DNA from: CBDEGU01 sp965238045
GTDB taxonomy: Bacteria; Acidobacteriota; Terriglobia; Bryobacterales; UBA6623
Reading direction: 5' to 3'
Assembly (NCBI GenBank): GCA_965238045.1
Contig: CBDEGU010000012.1
Span: 558,001 to 622,000 of the forward strand
Length of the DNA stretch: 64,000 nucleotides
Shown here one piece after another: positions 17,295 through 26,125 of this stretch. Made by a program: the position numbers and the translations under genes. Numbering within the stretch: the stretch's first letter is position 1; each line of letters starts with the position of its first letter. The notes below the pieces were generated by a model. It was not told where the DNA came from and searched no databases. It worked only from the letters and a program-made list of their open reading frames with translations.

Positions 17295-17314
17295 TACGAC
17301 CCTTTCAATGTCAA
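17286..17314 (-). promoter_or_regulatory. Candidate sigma-70 promoter of kamA
   Basis: On the minus strand a perfect TTGACA (17309-17314) is followed after 17 bp by TTAACT (17286-17291), a partial -10 match. The region is AT-rich compared with its surroundings and lies about 90 bp before the kamA start. The -10 match is weak, so this is a candidate only. Confidence 0.4.
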
Positions 17315-17336
17315 GACAGAGAGTTGTCCTTTGTCA

Positions 17337-17384
17337 ATGCCCAATAGAAATGTCCCCCTCGGTAGCCCAGTAGAAATGTCCCCT
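17337..17384. repeat. Two direct copies of a tagaaatgtcccc motif, probable insertion-sequence end
   Basis: The motif cca(a/g)tagaaatgtcccc occurs at 17341-17357 and again at 17367-17383, 26 bp apart. On the minus strand the motif reads GGGGACATTTCTA, a sequence I associate with the end region of IS elements in related genomes. It lies downstream of the transposase relic at 17555-17884. The rest of the 17200-17554 gap holds the kamA leader and short repeats of ttccacagcc, with no gene seen. Confidence 0.5.
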
Positions 17385-17554
17385 GGTTGGTACAAGAGAA
17401 TCGTCGTCGTCGGGGCTGTGGAAATGTGGTAATCGCGTCAGCGATTTCCAAGGGGCTGTGGGACGGGGGGGGGAACCTCTCGTTGCCCTCCTCTCCCTGC
17501 TCGCTCTCTCGAGAGGTTTTCCACGCTTTCCACAGCCCCGTCATTTCCACAGCC

Positions 17555-17884
17555 CTACGATTTTGCCGTTTTCCGTTTTCGCGGCAGCAGCGGCCGCCGC
17601 CAAGGATGGTCCACCGCCGGTTTGCGCGCTTGCCGCGCCCCTCGGTGCCGCGGTTCCCCGCGCCCCTTCGGTTGCGGTCTGTCGATCTCGTCGAATGCCA
17701 CGGCGCGGCCCTCGAACCGTACCCGCAACTCACCGTCCCGGCTCTGCTGCATCCTCACCCGCGCGCCCGCTCCCAGACTTGGATTCCGCTTCGCTTTGAG
17801 CTGCAAGAAACGATTCTCGAAAACTGTAATCACCGAATTGCGCATTTCAATCGTGCTGAAAACAAACCAGTTCAACGAGCGAAA
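17555..17884 (-). pseudogene. Transposase C-terminal relic (ISNCY/IS1202-like)
   Basis: About 109 codons are open and resemble the C-terminal end of integrase-core transposases of the ISNCY/IS1202 type: RNSVITVFENRFLQL, then GARVRMQQSRDGELRVRFEG, and a basic tail with DHPWRR. The catalytic DDE core and N-terminus are absent, since upstream of 17884 the frame no longer looks like this family. It is a decayed fragment lying between kamA and the sialidase gene. Family assignment is from pattern memory and is moderate. Confidence 0.55.
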
Positions 17885-17936
17885 ATCGGATCGCAGTCCC
17901 CCATTTTCGCATGAGCGCACTTGTGCCACGGGCTGT

Positions 17937-19202
17937 CTAGGCGTAGAGTTGCTCCACCGGAAAAATATGCAGCTTCTGACGGACATCGCGCCTTTCGCCT
18001 TCGCCCGCCCAGGCGTTGGGCCGAAACCACAACTGGTGATCGATGCAAACGTACCCATCGAAAAAATGAATGCTGGGGCGGGTGGCTTCCATAAATCCAT
18101 TCGCCGGATTGCGGGGCGTCTGGCCCGGCCGGGTCGCCTCGCCCGCGCGCACGAAGTGCGCTGGCTCGGGGTCTACGACTCGGCGGATGTCCCTCATGCC
18201 GGGCGACAACTCGAGGGTCTTGAAATAAGCCCAGCTCTGGCCTGAGTCGCGTGATATCGCAGTCGACAAACGGCCGCGCCCGTAGCCGCTTCTCTGTTCC
18301 TGCGCGGTCGCCTGATTCCAAACGATCAGAAGATCACCGCTCGAAGGAATCCGCGCCAGCCGAACCGGCGCGTCGGCGCTGTTGAGATCGGTCGTTTCGA
18401 CCATCGTCCAGGACTCGCCCTCGTCGGAGGAGTAGGCCCGCAAGACGCGCATGTTCGTTGACTGCGCGAGCATCAGCAATCGGCCGTCCTGTATTTCGGC
18501 CAGGCAGGCTTGCCCGCACGGCGCCGAGCCACCGTACCCCATGCCCTTCCAGTGGAACAGCGCCCCGCCATGGTCCCAGCTCTGGCCCTGGTCGTCGGAG
18601 TAGAGCATGTGCGTGGCGGAGTATTCCGGCAGCCAGGTCGAGCCGAGGCCTTTGCCCCGTCCCACATAATCGTGCGAAAACTTCGTGTACGCCGGCAGAA
18701 TCAGACGTCCGTTCTGGAGCCGAGTCAGGCTGCCGTGCAAAGCGTAAAGATCGTCGCCCGGCAACGGCGTCATGCTGATTTCGTCGAGCCAACTGCGGCC
18801 CTCATCAATCGAGGTGCGGAAGATAATCTCCTGACGGCGGCGGTTGCCGACTTTGCGCCGGCGGCCATAGCAGATCACCAGATCGCCCGAGGGCAGGAAT
18901 CGCAGGCCCAGCACATCGGAATCACTCCGAACCGGCAGCCCCTGATCGGGCTTCGAACTGGTGAGTAGCGGACGGGGCTGCGACCAGCGGCGGCCCCCGT
19001 CGTCGGAAACCGCGTACCGCACGCCCTGGCCCATGAGGACGAGCCGGCCGCCGGGCCGCCGGACCATGTCGCCTTGAAACGGAATGTCGCCTTGAAACGG
19101 AATCGTCAGGGCTTCCGCCGCCGCACTGGCCCTCGCGGCGCCGGGAACTCCAGACGCTCCTGCCGCCCAAACGCTGCTGTTGAGAAAATCCCGCCGGTTC
19201 AT
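17937..19202 (-). CDS. Secreted sialidase-like (BNR/Asp-box) protein
   Basis: The 421-residue protein opens MNRRDFLNSS, a Tat-type leader common in this kind of genome, so it is likely exported. It contains five Asp-box-like motifs (SDDGGRRW, SIDEGRSW, SDDQGQSW, SSDEGESW, SRDSGQSW), as expected for a six-bladed sialidase propeller. I do not see the FRIP motif of classical GH33, so the substrate is uncertain and true sialidase activity is not shown. The mature N-terminus carries a perfect tandem duplication giving IPFQGDIPFQGD. The 62-kb sialidase in this window is a different subfamily with FRIP. Confidence 0.8.
   Translation of the reverse strand: MNRRDFLNSSVWAAGASGVPGAARASAAAEALTIPFQGDIPFQGDMVRRPGGRLVLMGQGVRYAVSDDGGRRWSQPRPLLTSSKPDQGLPVRSDSDVLGLRFLPSGDLVICYGRRRKVGNRRRQEIIFRTSIDEGRSWLDEISMTPLPGDDLYALHGSLTRLQNGRLILPAYTKFSHDYVGRGKGLGSTWLPEYSATHMLYSDDQGQSWDHGGALFHWKGMGYGGSAPCGQACLAEIQDGRLLMLAQSTNMRVLRAYSSDEGESWTMVETTDLNSADAPVRLARIPSSGDLLIVWNQATAQEQRSGYGRGRLSTAISRDSGQSWAYFKTLELSPGMRDIRRVVDPEPAHFVRAGEATRPGQTPRNPANGFMEATRPSIHFFDGYVCIDHQLWFRPNAWAGEGERRDVRQKLHIFPVEQLYA
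19066..19101. repeat. Perfect 18-bp tandem duplication in the sialidase-like gene
   Basis: The unit atgtcgccttgaaacgga occurs at 19066-19083 and 19084-19101. It duplicates six residues (GDIPFQ) just after the leader peptide and keeps the frame, so it looks like a recent slippage event. Confidence 0.9.
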
Positions 19203-19334
19203 TGCAGATCCGATTCCATGCAGGCTGAAGGCCGCTCTTCATTCTGCGCCGCGGGCGTCAAAACCTCAAGCGGGAAGCCCGCGCGAAAACGCAGTCCCAA
19301 AAAGATTTCAGCTTGCCGCGACGCACGCAAGAAC

Positions 19335-20198
19335 CTAAAATCCGGGTGGGTCCAGACGGCCTTTCACGCGGGCGACGCCAATGATCATCATTTCGAGATC
19401 CGAGCGCCCGTCGTTGTGGAACGACTCTTCATCGTTCAACCGCATCGGAATGGCGTCGCCTTTCTTGATGGCGGCGCTCTCGCCGTTTACGCGCACGGTT
19501 CCCGAACCGTGCATCACGAAATAGACCTCCTCGACCTCTTGATGCTTCCGCTTGCCGGTCGAAGAACCTGGCGGCAGGAGCAAATGATCGACATAGGCCC
19601 AATTCGTGGTGAAAACTTCCGGCTGAAGAGCGCGGCGGTAGCGGACGGTTCCCGTGCCCTGGTAGTAGCCCTCGACCGGTTTGAGCAGCGAACGGTCCAG
19701 ACGCATGGTGACGAATACCGGAATCTTGTCCTTGGGCGCTCCCACGCGATCATCGTTCGTGTCGAAATTGTCGTACTTCCCCTTGACGGTGCTGACCGCG
19801 ATATTGATCCAGTCCACGGTCTTGTCCGACGAATTGTAGATGGCATGGGCCTGTCCCATCTTGCAGGGCGCGCCGGCCGGTCCCTTCACCGCCGAGGTGC
19901 GGCCATTGATCGTGAACTCGGCTTCGTTGTCGAAGATCACATACATCTCTTCGATCTTGTGGTGAAAATGATTGCCGATGCCGCCTCCCGGAGGGATCTC
20001 GCCCCGGTGCAGAAAGAGGAAGTTGGTGCTCAGATCGTACGAATCCAGCAGGCCCTGATAGTGCAGCGCCCCGGCGCCGCCGTGGACGGCCTGAATCTTG
20101 CGGTACTTCGACGGCTCGGTGTGCGCGATACGCTCGGCCAGCGGTTCGCGGGCAAGCGAGGGAACCGCCAGCAGAATGAAAAGAATAAGAATCGTCAT
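19335..20198 (-). CDS. Secreted double-cupin protein
   Basis: The start ATG 20198 is chosen because a GGAAGGAGA site lies 8 bp upstream and a signal peptide follows (MTILILFILLAVPSLA). The 287-residue protein has two cupin barrels: the first with PPGGGIGNHFHHKIEEMYVI and a metal-binding pattern HFHHKIEE; the second with GKRKHQEVEEVYFVMHGSG. Cupin proteins of this sort bind a metal and often act as sugar isomerases, dioxygenases or sensors; no specific function can be assigned. It is probably periplasmic and lies next to a sialidase-like gene on the same strand, which may mean carbohydrate-related work. Confidence 0.75.
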   Translation of the reverse strand: MTILILFILLAVPSLAREPLAERIAHTEPSKYRKIQAVHGGAGALHYQGLLDSYDLSTNFLFLHRGEIPPGGGIGNHFHHKIEEMYVIFDNEAEFTINGRTSAVKGPAGAPCKMGQAHAIYNSSDKTVDWINIAVSTVKGKYDNFDTNDDRVGAPKDKIPVFVTMRLDRSLLKPVEGYYQGTGTVRYRRALQPEVFTTNWAYVDHLLLPPGSSTGKRKHQEVEEVYFVMHGSGTVRVNGESAAIKKGDAIPMRLNDEESFHNDGRSDLEMMIIGVARVKGRLDPPGF

Positions 20199-20433
20199 GG
20201 CACAGTCTCCTTCCAGCAGCGGGCACGCCGCTCTCGCCGCGCTCTGGCGGCAAACATTCTGGCACACCGCGCGGGGGCCGATCGCCAACAGTATCACGGG
20301 GCGAGATAACCAAGCAACCGCCGGCGCTGGATTAACCCGAACGGGGCGGGGTGAGCCAGTACCGCGAACACGAGCACGCCAAGAAATTCCCTGGCTTGTC
20401 GGGTTCGATCTGTGCGAACCTTACCAGGAAGGT

Positions 20434-20512
20434 GTCAAAAAATCGGGACTGTCACAAGCGCGGGCGAAACGCACTCTGATTCGCAAGGACCTGGGCAATG
20501 CGCGGTTGACTG
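20434..20512 (+). repeat. Dispersed 79-bp repeat, copy 1 (inverted relative to copy at 47639-47718)
   Basis: The segment beginning gtcaaaaaatcgggactgtc is the reverse complement of 47639-47718, with about 64 of 76 aligned positions identical by hand count. The second copy lies just upstream of a degraded IS110-type transposase. Here no transposase is adjacent, so this may be a solitary element end or a repeat that such elements target. The remainder of the 20199-20544 gap shows no gene. Confidence 0.75.
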
Positions 20513-20544
20513 TCCCAGCATTTTTTCATATCTTCCAGTAGCCA

Positions 20545-21504
20545 ATGGACGCACGGATTTATTCTGATGTCACCGACCTGATCGGCGGCACCCGCATGAT
20601 GCGGCTCGACGAGCTTTCACCGCCCGGCGGGGCGACGATCCTCGGCAAGCTCGAGTCACTCAATCCCAGCGGCAGCGTCAAAGACCGCATTGCTGGGAGC
20701 ATGATTCGCGACGCGGAAGCCTCCGGCCGGCTCAAGCCCGGCATGACCGTCGTCGAAGCGACCAGCGGCAATACCGGGATCGGCCTGGCCATGCTCTGCG
20801 CGAAATCCGGTTACCAGCTCATTCTCACCATGCCCGAGACGATGAGCTTCGAGCGCCGGGCGCTGGTGAAACGTTACGGCGCGCAAGTTTTTCTGACTCC
20901 AGGGGACGAAGATCTCGCCGGCTCGGTCAAGAAAGCCCGCCAGATCGCGGAGCAAAATTCCGGCTGCATTGAGCTAAGACAGTTCGACAATCCGGCCAAC
21001 CCGCAAATCCACCGCGAGACCACCGGACCCGAAATCCTTGCGGCTACCGGAGGGGACCTGGCCGCCTTCGTGGCCGGCGTCGGAACCGGCGGAACCATCA
21101 CCGGCGCGGGCGAGGTGCTGCTAGCGGCCGTGCCCGGTCTGAAGATCGTGGCCGTGGAACCGGCCGCCTCCGCCGTACTGAGCGGCAAGCCGGCTGCTCG
21201 TCATGCGATCGAGGGGATCGGCGCCGGATTCGTGCCCTCGATTCTCAACCGCGACATCATCGACGAAGTCATTACCGTGGAAGACCGGGAAGCCTTCGAA
21301 ATGACCGAACAGCTCGCGAGCAAGGAATCTCTTCTGCTGGGCATTTCTTCCGGCGCCAATGTGGCGGCTGCTCGGCAGGTCGCCGAACGCCTCGCCCCCG
21401 GACAGTTTGTCGTAACGATGCTCTGTGACACTGGGACGAGATACTTCAGCGTCGAGGAGTATTTCCATCGCGATGACACCTATCCCACCGGGAGTTTACT
21501 GTAA
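20545..21504 (+). CDS. cysK: Cysteine synthase (O-acetylserine sulfhydrylase)
   Basis: The enzyme makes cysteine from O-acetylserine and sulfide with PLP. The 319-residue protein has the PLP lysine in NPSGSVKDR (about residue 46), the substrate loop TSGNTG (about residues 73-78), the phosphate-binding GTGGTITG, and the C-terminal ISSGAN. It is full length. CysK and CysM are not reliably separated by these motifs. The YeiH-type exporter gene follows 18 bp later on the same strand, so they may be a small sulfur-related operon. Confidence 0.92.
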   Translation: MDARIYSDVTDLIGGTRMMRLDELSPPGGATILGKLESLNPSGSVKDRIAGSMIRDAEASGRLKPGMTVVEATSGNTGIGLAMLCAKSGYQLILTMPETMSFERRALVKRYGAQVFLTPGDEDLAGSVKKARQIAEQNSGCIELRQFDNPANPQIHRETTGPEILAATGGDLAAFVAGVGTGGTITGAGEVLLAAVPGLKIVAVEPAASAVLSGKPAARHAIEGIGAGFVPSILNRDIIDEVITVEDREAFEMTEQLASKESLLLGISSGANVAAARQVAERLAPGQFVVTMLCDTGTRYFSVEEYFHRDDTYPTGSLL

Positions 21505-21522
21505 CGCAGGGGCGCCGGAACA

Positions 21523-22662
21523 TTGAATCTGAGCCGCAAAGAACAGGCGTTTGAACAGCGCTTCCGGAAGAAACTGGGCGTCCCCGACCCATCCAGCCCG
21601 CTGGCCGGCATCGGCGTCTGCGTGGCGCTCACCTCTCTGGCGGTGTACCTTCACGCCCTCCCCTTCGCACCATTTACCATGAACGGGACGCATCCGCTCA
21701 GCGCGGTCCTTCTCGCCTTGATCCTGGGATTGGCTCTCCGCAATACGGTTCCTGCGACGGCCAGGCTGAAGACCGGCGTCGATGTCGTCATCAGGAGACT
21801 CCTGCCCGCGGCAATCGTCCTGCTGGGCGCGCGCCTCGATTTCTATGACCTTCTCGCAGTGGGCGCGCGGGTCCTCTCCGGCGCGGTGGTCCTCATCGCC
21901 CTGATCATTCTTGTGGCCCGCTACGCGTCTCGCTTCTTCGATGTAGAACCCAAACTCGGGCTGCTTCTGGGAGTCGGCACGGCGGTCTGCGGCACTTCGG
22001 CGATCGTGGCGACGGCCCCGGTCGTGGAATCGAAAGAGAAGGACATCGCCATTTCCATCGCGACGGTCAACCTGCTTGGCGCGCTGGCGATGGCTCTCTT
22101 CCCATTCGTGGGGGCGCTGCTGGCCCTGCCGCCCCAGGTCTATGGAGAATGGTGCGGGCTGGCGATTCACGCGACCCCGCAGGTGATTGCCGCCGGCTTC
22201 GCCCATCACTTCGATGGTAAGACGGCGGGCGAAATCGCGATGATCGTCAAGCTGACACGCATCTCGCTGCTGGGCCCGGTGGTCTTTGTCATCGGACTGC
22301 TCTATGCCCGCCATCGCAGGAAGCAGGCGGTCTTCGTGGCGCCGACGGTCCGCTATGCGAGGCTCGTACCCGCGTTCATCCTCTTTTTCATCGGCATGGC
22401 GCTTCTCAGGACGATGGGCTTCTTCCCGCAGGTCACTCTTCATATGACCGACCGCTTTATCTTCGGGGCGGGCGAGCGCGTCTTCGATCTGGCGGCGATT
22501 CTCGGTCAGGCGGGCCAGTGGATCATCACGGCCGCCATTGCCGGCGTCGGCTTGATGACCGAATTCCGCGTACTCAAAACCGCCGGGCGGCCATTCCTTA
22601 TGGGCCTCTTTTTAACGGCGGTGCTCGCCTTGCTGGGCATTCTCTACGCCCTCTGGCGGTGA
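21523..22662 (+). CDS. YeiH-family membrane protein (putative sulfate exporter)
   Basis: The 379-residue protein has about ten hydrophobic segments and the conserved Cons_hypoth698/YeiH pattern: LRNTVPATARLKTGVDVVIR, LLPAAIVLLGARL and GVGTAVCGTSAIVATAP. Members are called putative sulfate exporters but few are characterised, so function is inferred. TTG 21523 is used as start and no better ATG exists nearby. Adjacency to cysK fits a role in sulfur handling. Confidence 0.85.
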   Translation: MNLSRKEQAFEQRFRKKLGVPDPSSPLAGIGVCVALTSLAVYLHALPFAPFTMNGTHPLSAVLLALILGLALRNTVPATARLKTGVDVVIRRLLPAAIVLLGARLDFYDLLAVGARVLSGAVVLIALIILVARYASRFFDVEPKLGLLLGVGTAVCGTSAIVATAPVVESKEKDIAISIATVNLLGALAMALFPFVGALLALPPQVYGEWCGLAIHATPQVIAAGFAHHFDGKTAGEIAMIVKLTRISLLGPVVFVIGLLYARHRRKQAVFVAPTVRYARLVPAFILFFIGMALLRTMGFFPQVTLHMTDRFIFGAGERVFDLAAILGQAGQWIITAAIAGVGLMTEFRVLKTAGRPFLMGLFLTAVLALLGILYALWR

Positions 22663-22747
22663 TTCCACTTGCCCGCTGGGAAGCCCCGGGAAGAGCTTTG
22701 TCGTCTGGAAGCGAGTTTGCGGCGAGGCTTTCCGTCCATTCGGAAAA

Positions 22748-23780
22748 TTAGAAAACATGCTCGATCTCAAAACCCGACAGCGCGCCGTAGCTTCGCACCG
22801 AACCCGTGGTGAGCCAGCCACCGATAGTGTAGGAACCGGCGGGAAGGGGCTGACCGGTCTTGTCCGAGAGCGGGATCTCCACCGAGAAGACCTGCTTGCC
22901 CGGGCTGAGGTCGATCGTGCCCACGGCTTGCGTGAAGAACCTGCCATCGGACCAGCGGTAAACCACCGTGTCTTCCGGGTTGCGGATTTCGAAATCGAAC
23001 CGCTGGCCGGAAGGAAACGTCAGTGACAATTCGAAATCGGTCGTGTTTTCAATGATGAGTTCGGCGCGCAAGCGGGGAACCGAGCGGCTGGGATCGGTCG
23101 GAGGCATCAAGTTCGCGACATAGAGGGGACGATCCAGAGCCAGCGTCACTGACACGCGGCTGCCTTGAATCGTCGTCGTGCCGAGGGTGGCTTCCAAGAG
23201 AACCATCTCTCTGGGCCCCGCGATCGTCGTGATGACTCTGCGCAGCAGACCCACTTTGGGCGGCGAAATTTTCTTCTTGAAAACCCGCGTCGGCGCACTC
23301 GGTCGGCCCGTAGGTGACGACGAGAGCGCCGGAAAAATCTCCGGCCGGAGTCTGAATGTCCGCCGAACGAGACGAGATGGTCGCCTGCCCCAGACAGCCC
23401 ACGGGAAGTTGCGGTTCCCAGGTCATGCCCAGCGGCGCGCCAAAATCATACCAGAGCAACTCGGCGCCGGTTTCGGGACGAAACTCGACCAGCTGACCGC
23501 GATCATTCGTCCGGACCCAGGCAGGCTCGGGCGTATAACCCTCCAGTGAATAGTACGCGAGACCACCCATCTCTCTTTGGCCGGTCACTCTCACGGTGGC
23601 CGAGCCCTGAGCGGCGGCTCCGCGCCACTGGTAGGTCCAGGAATTGCCAACTTCGAGCGGGAAATAGTTAGCAGTGGTCCCGCTGGCGGCCACGCGGCCG
23701 CGAAGGGAGATCTGTGCCGTCGCGAGACCGGCCGTCAGAGAAAACAGCAACAGGGTTAGAAGTATCTGGCAGGCAGGCAC
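22748..23780 (-). CDS. Secreted BsuPI-domain protein, frameshifted near the middle
   Basis: Two overlapping frames form one protein. The N-terminal part (from 23780) has a signal peptide (ILLTLLLFSLTAGLATAQ), then FPLEVGNSWTYQWRG. The C-terminal part (22748-23254) carries a BsuPI-type domain (intracellular proteinase inhibitor family): ELSLTFPSGQRFDFEIRN, YRWSDGRFFTQAVGTIDLSP and PAGSYTIGGWLTT. The frames join at an AAAA run near 23270; removing one A makes a continuous 343-residue product. That points to an extra base, either a real mutation or a homopolymer error. The function of secreted BsuPI proteins of this kind is unknown. Confidence 0.75.
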
Positions 23781-23858
23781 AACGGTATCACGTCCTCAAA
23801 TGATTCTCGAAAGGATAGAATCGCTCGAAACTCTGTAGGTGTTACGGCCAGGAGGGCG

Positions 23859-24434
23859 TTAGTGTTTCCCGATCTCGTAGAGATAGATGGTATGCACCCG
23901 CGCATGGCCGTGGATCTTCTCTGTCCGCACGGGTTTCCATCCAACAATGGCGAAGTCGTGAGAAACGACCCGCGCTCCAGGCTGAAGGCTCCGTTCGAGA
24001 TTCGGCTTCAACAGTTTGTTGGACGAAGTAAGCAGGTAAAGGGTTACCACTGTCGCGGAACTCAGATCCGTGGTGAGCGCATCTTCGTTCAAGATCCGCA
24101 CGCGGCGCGTGAGTTTGAGATCGCGAATGCGAGCTTCGGTCTTTTTTACGAGTTCTGGATCGATCTCGATGCCAACCGCCCGTGCCCCGAACTCCTGGGC
24201 GGCGGTGATGACGATGCGGCCGTCTCCCGAACCGAGATCATAGATCGTGTCGCTGGCGGTGAGTTCGGCCAGTTCGAGCATGCGGTCGACCACCCGGGGA
24301 GGCGAGGGCACATAGGGCGCGAGCCGCTGGACCTGGACACCGCCAATCGACTGTGCCCGCGCCAGAGGGGCCAGAGCGAGCAGCAAGGCCGCCGCCACGA
24401 ACAACGCCAGATAGCGGCTAGTGTGTTCCTGCAT
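23859..24434 (-). CDS. Exported class I SAM-dependent methyltransferase
   Basis: Start ATG 24434 follows a GGGGGAAG site and opens a signal-like segment (RYLALFVAAALLLALAPLARA), so the enzyme may be exported or membrane-anchored, unusual for a SAM enzyme. The 191-residue protein has motif I YDLGSGDGRIVITAAQEFGA, an acidic residue at VGIEID for the ribose hydroxyls, and NEDALTTDL. The substrate is unknown. A secreted methyltransferase would need SAM in the periplasm, so the leader may instead be a membrane anchor facing inward. Confidence 0.75.
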   Translation of the reverse strand: MQEHTSRYLALFVAAALLLALAPLARAQSIGGVQVQRLAPYVPSPPRVVDRMLELAELTASDTIYDLGSGDGRIVITAAQEFGARAVGIEIDPELVKKTEARIRDLKLTRRVRILNEDALTTDLSSATVVTLYLLTSSNKLLKPNLERSLQPGARVVSHDFAIVGWKPVRTEKIHGHARVHTIYLYEIGKH

Positions 24435-24676
24435 TGCGCTTCCCCCTGGATCTTGGCGGCCACGCCCGGCACACCGCGTTCGCCTCGATCCTTCAAAACT
24501 TCCAGTCATACGAAGGCGCATCCCCTGAACCCGGGGGTCCACCCTTATGTTGACCTGTCCTGATATAACTGTCCCCAATGTAACATGGCGCGCAATGCAC
24601 CGCATGATCGACTGTAAGGTTTCGTCCCAAGAGGGGATACTGGATTGCCGGATCGAGAAACTCTCCGCCAGAAGCG

Positions 24677-25933
24677 TCAGCCAGCGAATGGGCCGGTGAT
24701 CTCGAAGGTGACACCGTCTTCAGACTTGCCGCTGGAACCGCGCTGGGAGCTGAAATAGAGGCGCGTTCCCGACGGGTCGAAGGCCGGGCCGGCAATCTCG
24801 GACCCGTCGTGGCCGATGACTTGCAAGACAGGCGCCGGGTTGCCGTCGGGCGCCAGAGCCATTAGCTGATTATTGCCGCCATCCTCGGCAACGACGACGT
24901 CCCCTTGGGCCGAGACCATCACGTTGTCGACTCCCTCGAGCTCGGAGCCGCCGGGAGCTGCCACATCGTAGACGATAGCCATGAAGTCATGTTCAGTGTC
25001 GAGCGCCCACACGCGGTTGTCGAGTTTGGTCGTGAAAAAGACGACGCCGTCGTGGAACCACGCTCCTTCGCCGCCTTTGAAAATCGTCGCCCTGGGAACC
25101 TGCACGCGAGTGGGCTGACGCGCCGCGCTGGGATCGGCAACCCGATGCCAGCGGACCGGGCCTTGCTCGCCCATGGTGACCTCGGCCGCCTCTAGGGCGC
25201 CAGAGGAGAGATCCGCGTGCCCCTCTCCGCTCATCCGGTCGGGCGTGAAGCGGTAGAAGAGTCCGTCACCGCGATCCTCGGTGAGATAGAGCTGCTGGCG
25301 TGCCGGGTCGACGACGACGGCTTCGTGCTTGAACACGCCCAGCGCCGGCCAGACGACGGCGGGTTCTTTCCCGTGCGGGTCGCACTCCCATACGCGGCCC
25401 AAATCAAACTCTTCGCACGAGAGCCAGCTTCCCCAGGGTGTGCTGCCGCCCGAGCAGTTCAGCGTCGTATGTTCCAAGGTCGGATAGGCATTCACCACCG
25501 TCGCACCGGCGTCAAAACGGAGCGCTCCGACACCGCCGCGTCCGCCGCCGACCTCGCAATTCGAAACATAGATCCAGCCGCCGTCCTCGGCCGGATAAAC
25601 GGCCGCGCCGTCGGGGGCGGCGTGCCAGCGGTAACCGCATCCGGCAATGGGTTCTTGACTCGACCGCGCGACAATGCGCGAAGTAAATCCGGTGGGAAGA
25701 GCTACACCGTTTTCGTCCGCTTCGCGCAGCGGACCTAGCGAACACAGCCGGCGGCCCAGCTTTCGCTTGAGGCCGGAAATCATGCCGCCGGTGGCCGGAG
25801 GAGTCGACTCGCGGCAGCTCGAAACCAATGCGCCGGTGACGAGAACACCCATGCCGGCCAAGCCGTGCCGGAGGAACTCGCGTCTGCCTTTCGTAATGGA
25901 ACCTGTGGACAAAGAATGGGGTTTTCTGGGCAT
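24677..25933 (-). CDS. PhoX-family protein (DUF839), Tat-type lipoprotein
   Basis: The 418-residue protein starts with a Tat-like leader (KGRREFLRHGLAGMG) and a lipobox-like LVSSC at about residues 36-40. Its body resembles PhoX/DUF839 beta-propeller phosphatases: YVSNCEVGGGRGGVGALRFD, NCSGGSTPWGSWLSCEE, and FKHEAVVVDPA. PhoX uses calcium and iron for phosphate ester hydrolysis; whether this one is a true phosphatase is not certain. The preceding 24435-24676 gap shows nothing but a short palindrome at cccctgaacccggggg. Confidence 0.8.
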   Translation of the reverse strand: MPRKPHSLSTGSITKGRREFLRHGLAGMGVLVTGALVSSCRESTPPATGGMISGLKRKLGRRLCSLGPLREADENGVALPTGFTSRIVARSSQEPIAGCGYRWHAAPDGAAVYPAEDGGWIYVSNCEVGGGRGGVGALRFDAGATVVNAYPTLEHTTLNCSGGSTPWGSWLSCEEFDLGRVWECDPHGKEPAVVWPALGVFKHEAVVVDPARQQLYLTEDRGDGLFYRFTPDRMSGEGHADLSSGALEAAEVTMGEQGPVRWHRVADPSAARQPTRVQVPRATIFKGGEGAWFHDGVVFFTTKLDNRVWALDTEHDFMAIVYDVAAPGGSELEGVDNVMVSAQGDVVVAEDGGNNQLMALAPDGNPAPVLQVIGHDGSEIAGPAFDPSGTRLYFSSQRGSSGKSEDGVTFEITGPFAG

Positions 25934-26125
25934 TGCGGCGTGTTTCTTACTTCTTATATCGTCAGGGAGAGGGGGGGCGGAGAGAGTTCAGCCATCATTC
26001 ATCGAGCCGTGACCAATCGTAGCAATCCTGGAGCCTTCCTTCATTGGAGGTCCCTGCCGGTCAAGAAAATCCGCGGTTCCGGCGAGCCCGGCGAACTGCG
26101 GTGTCCCAGATCGTGCGCGGCAAAT

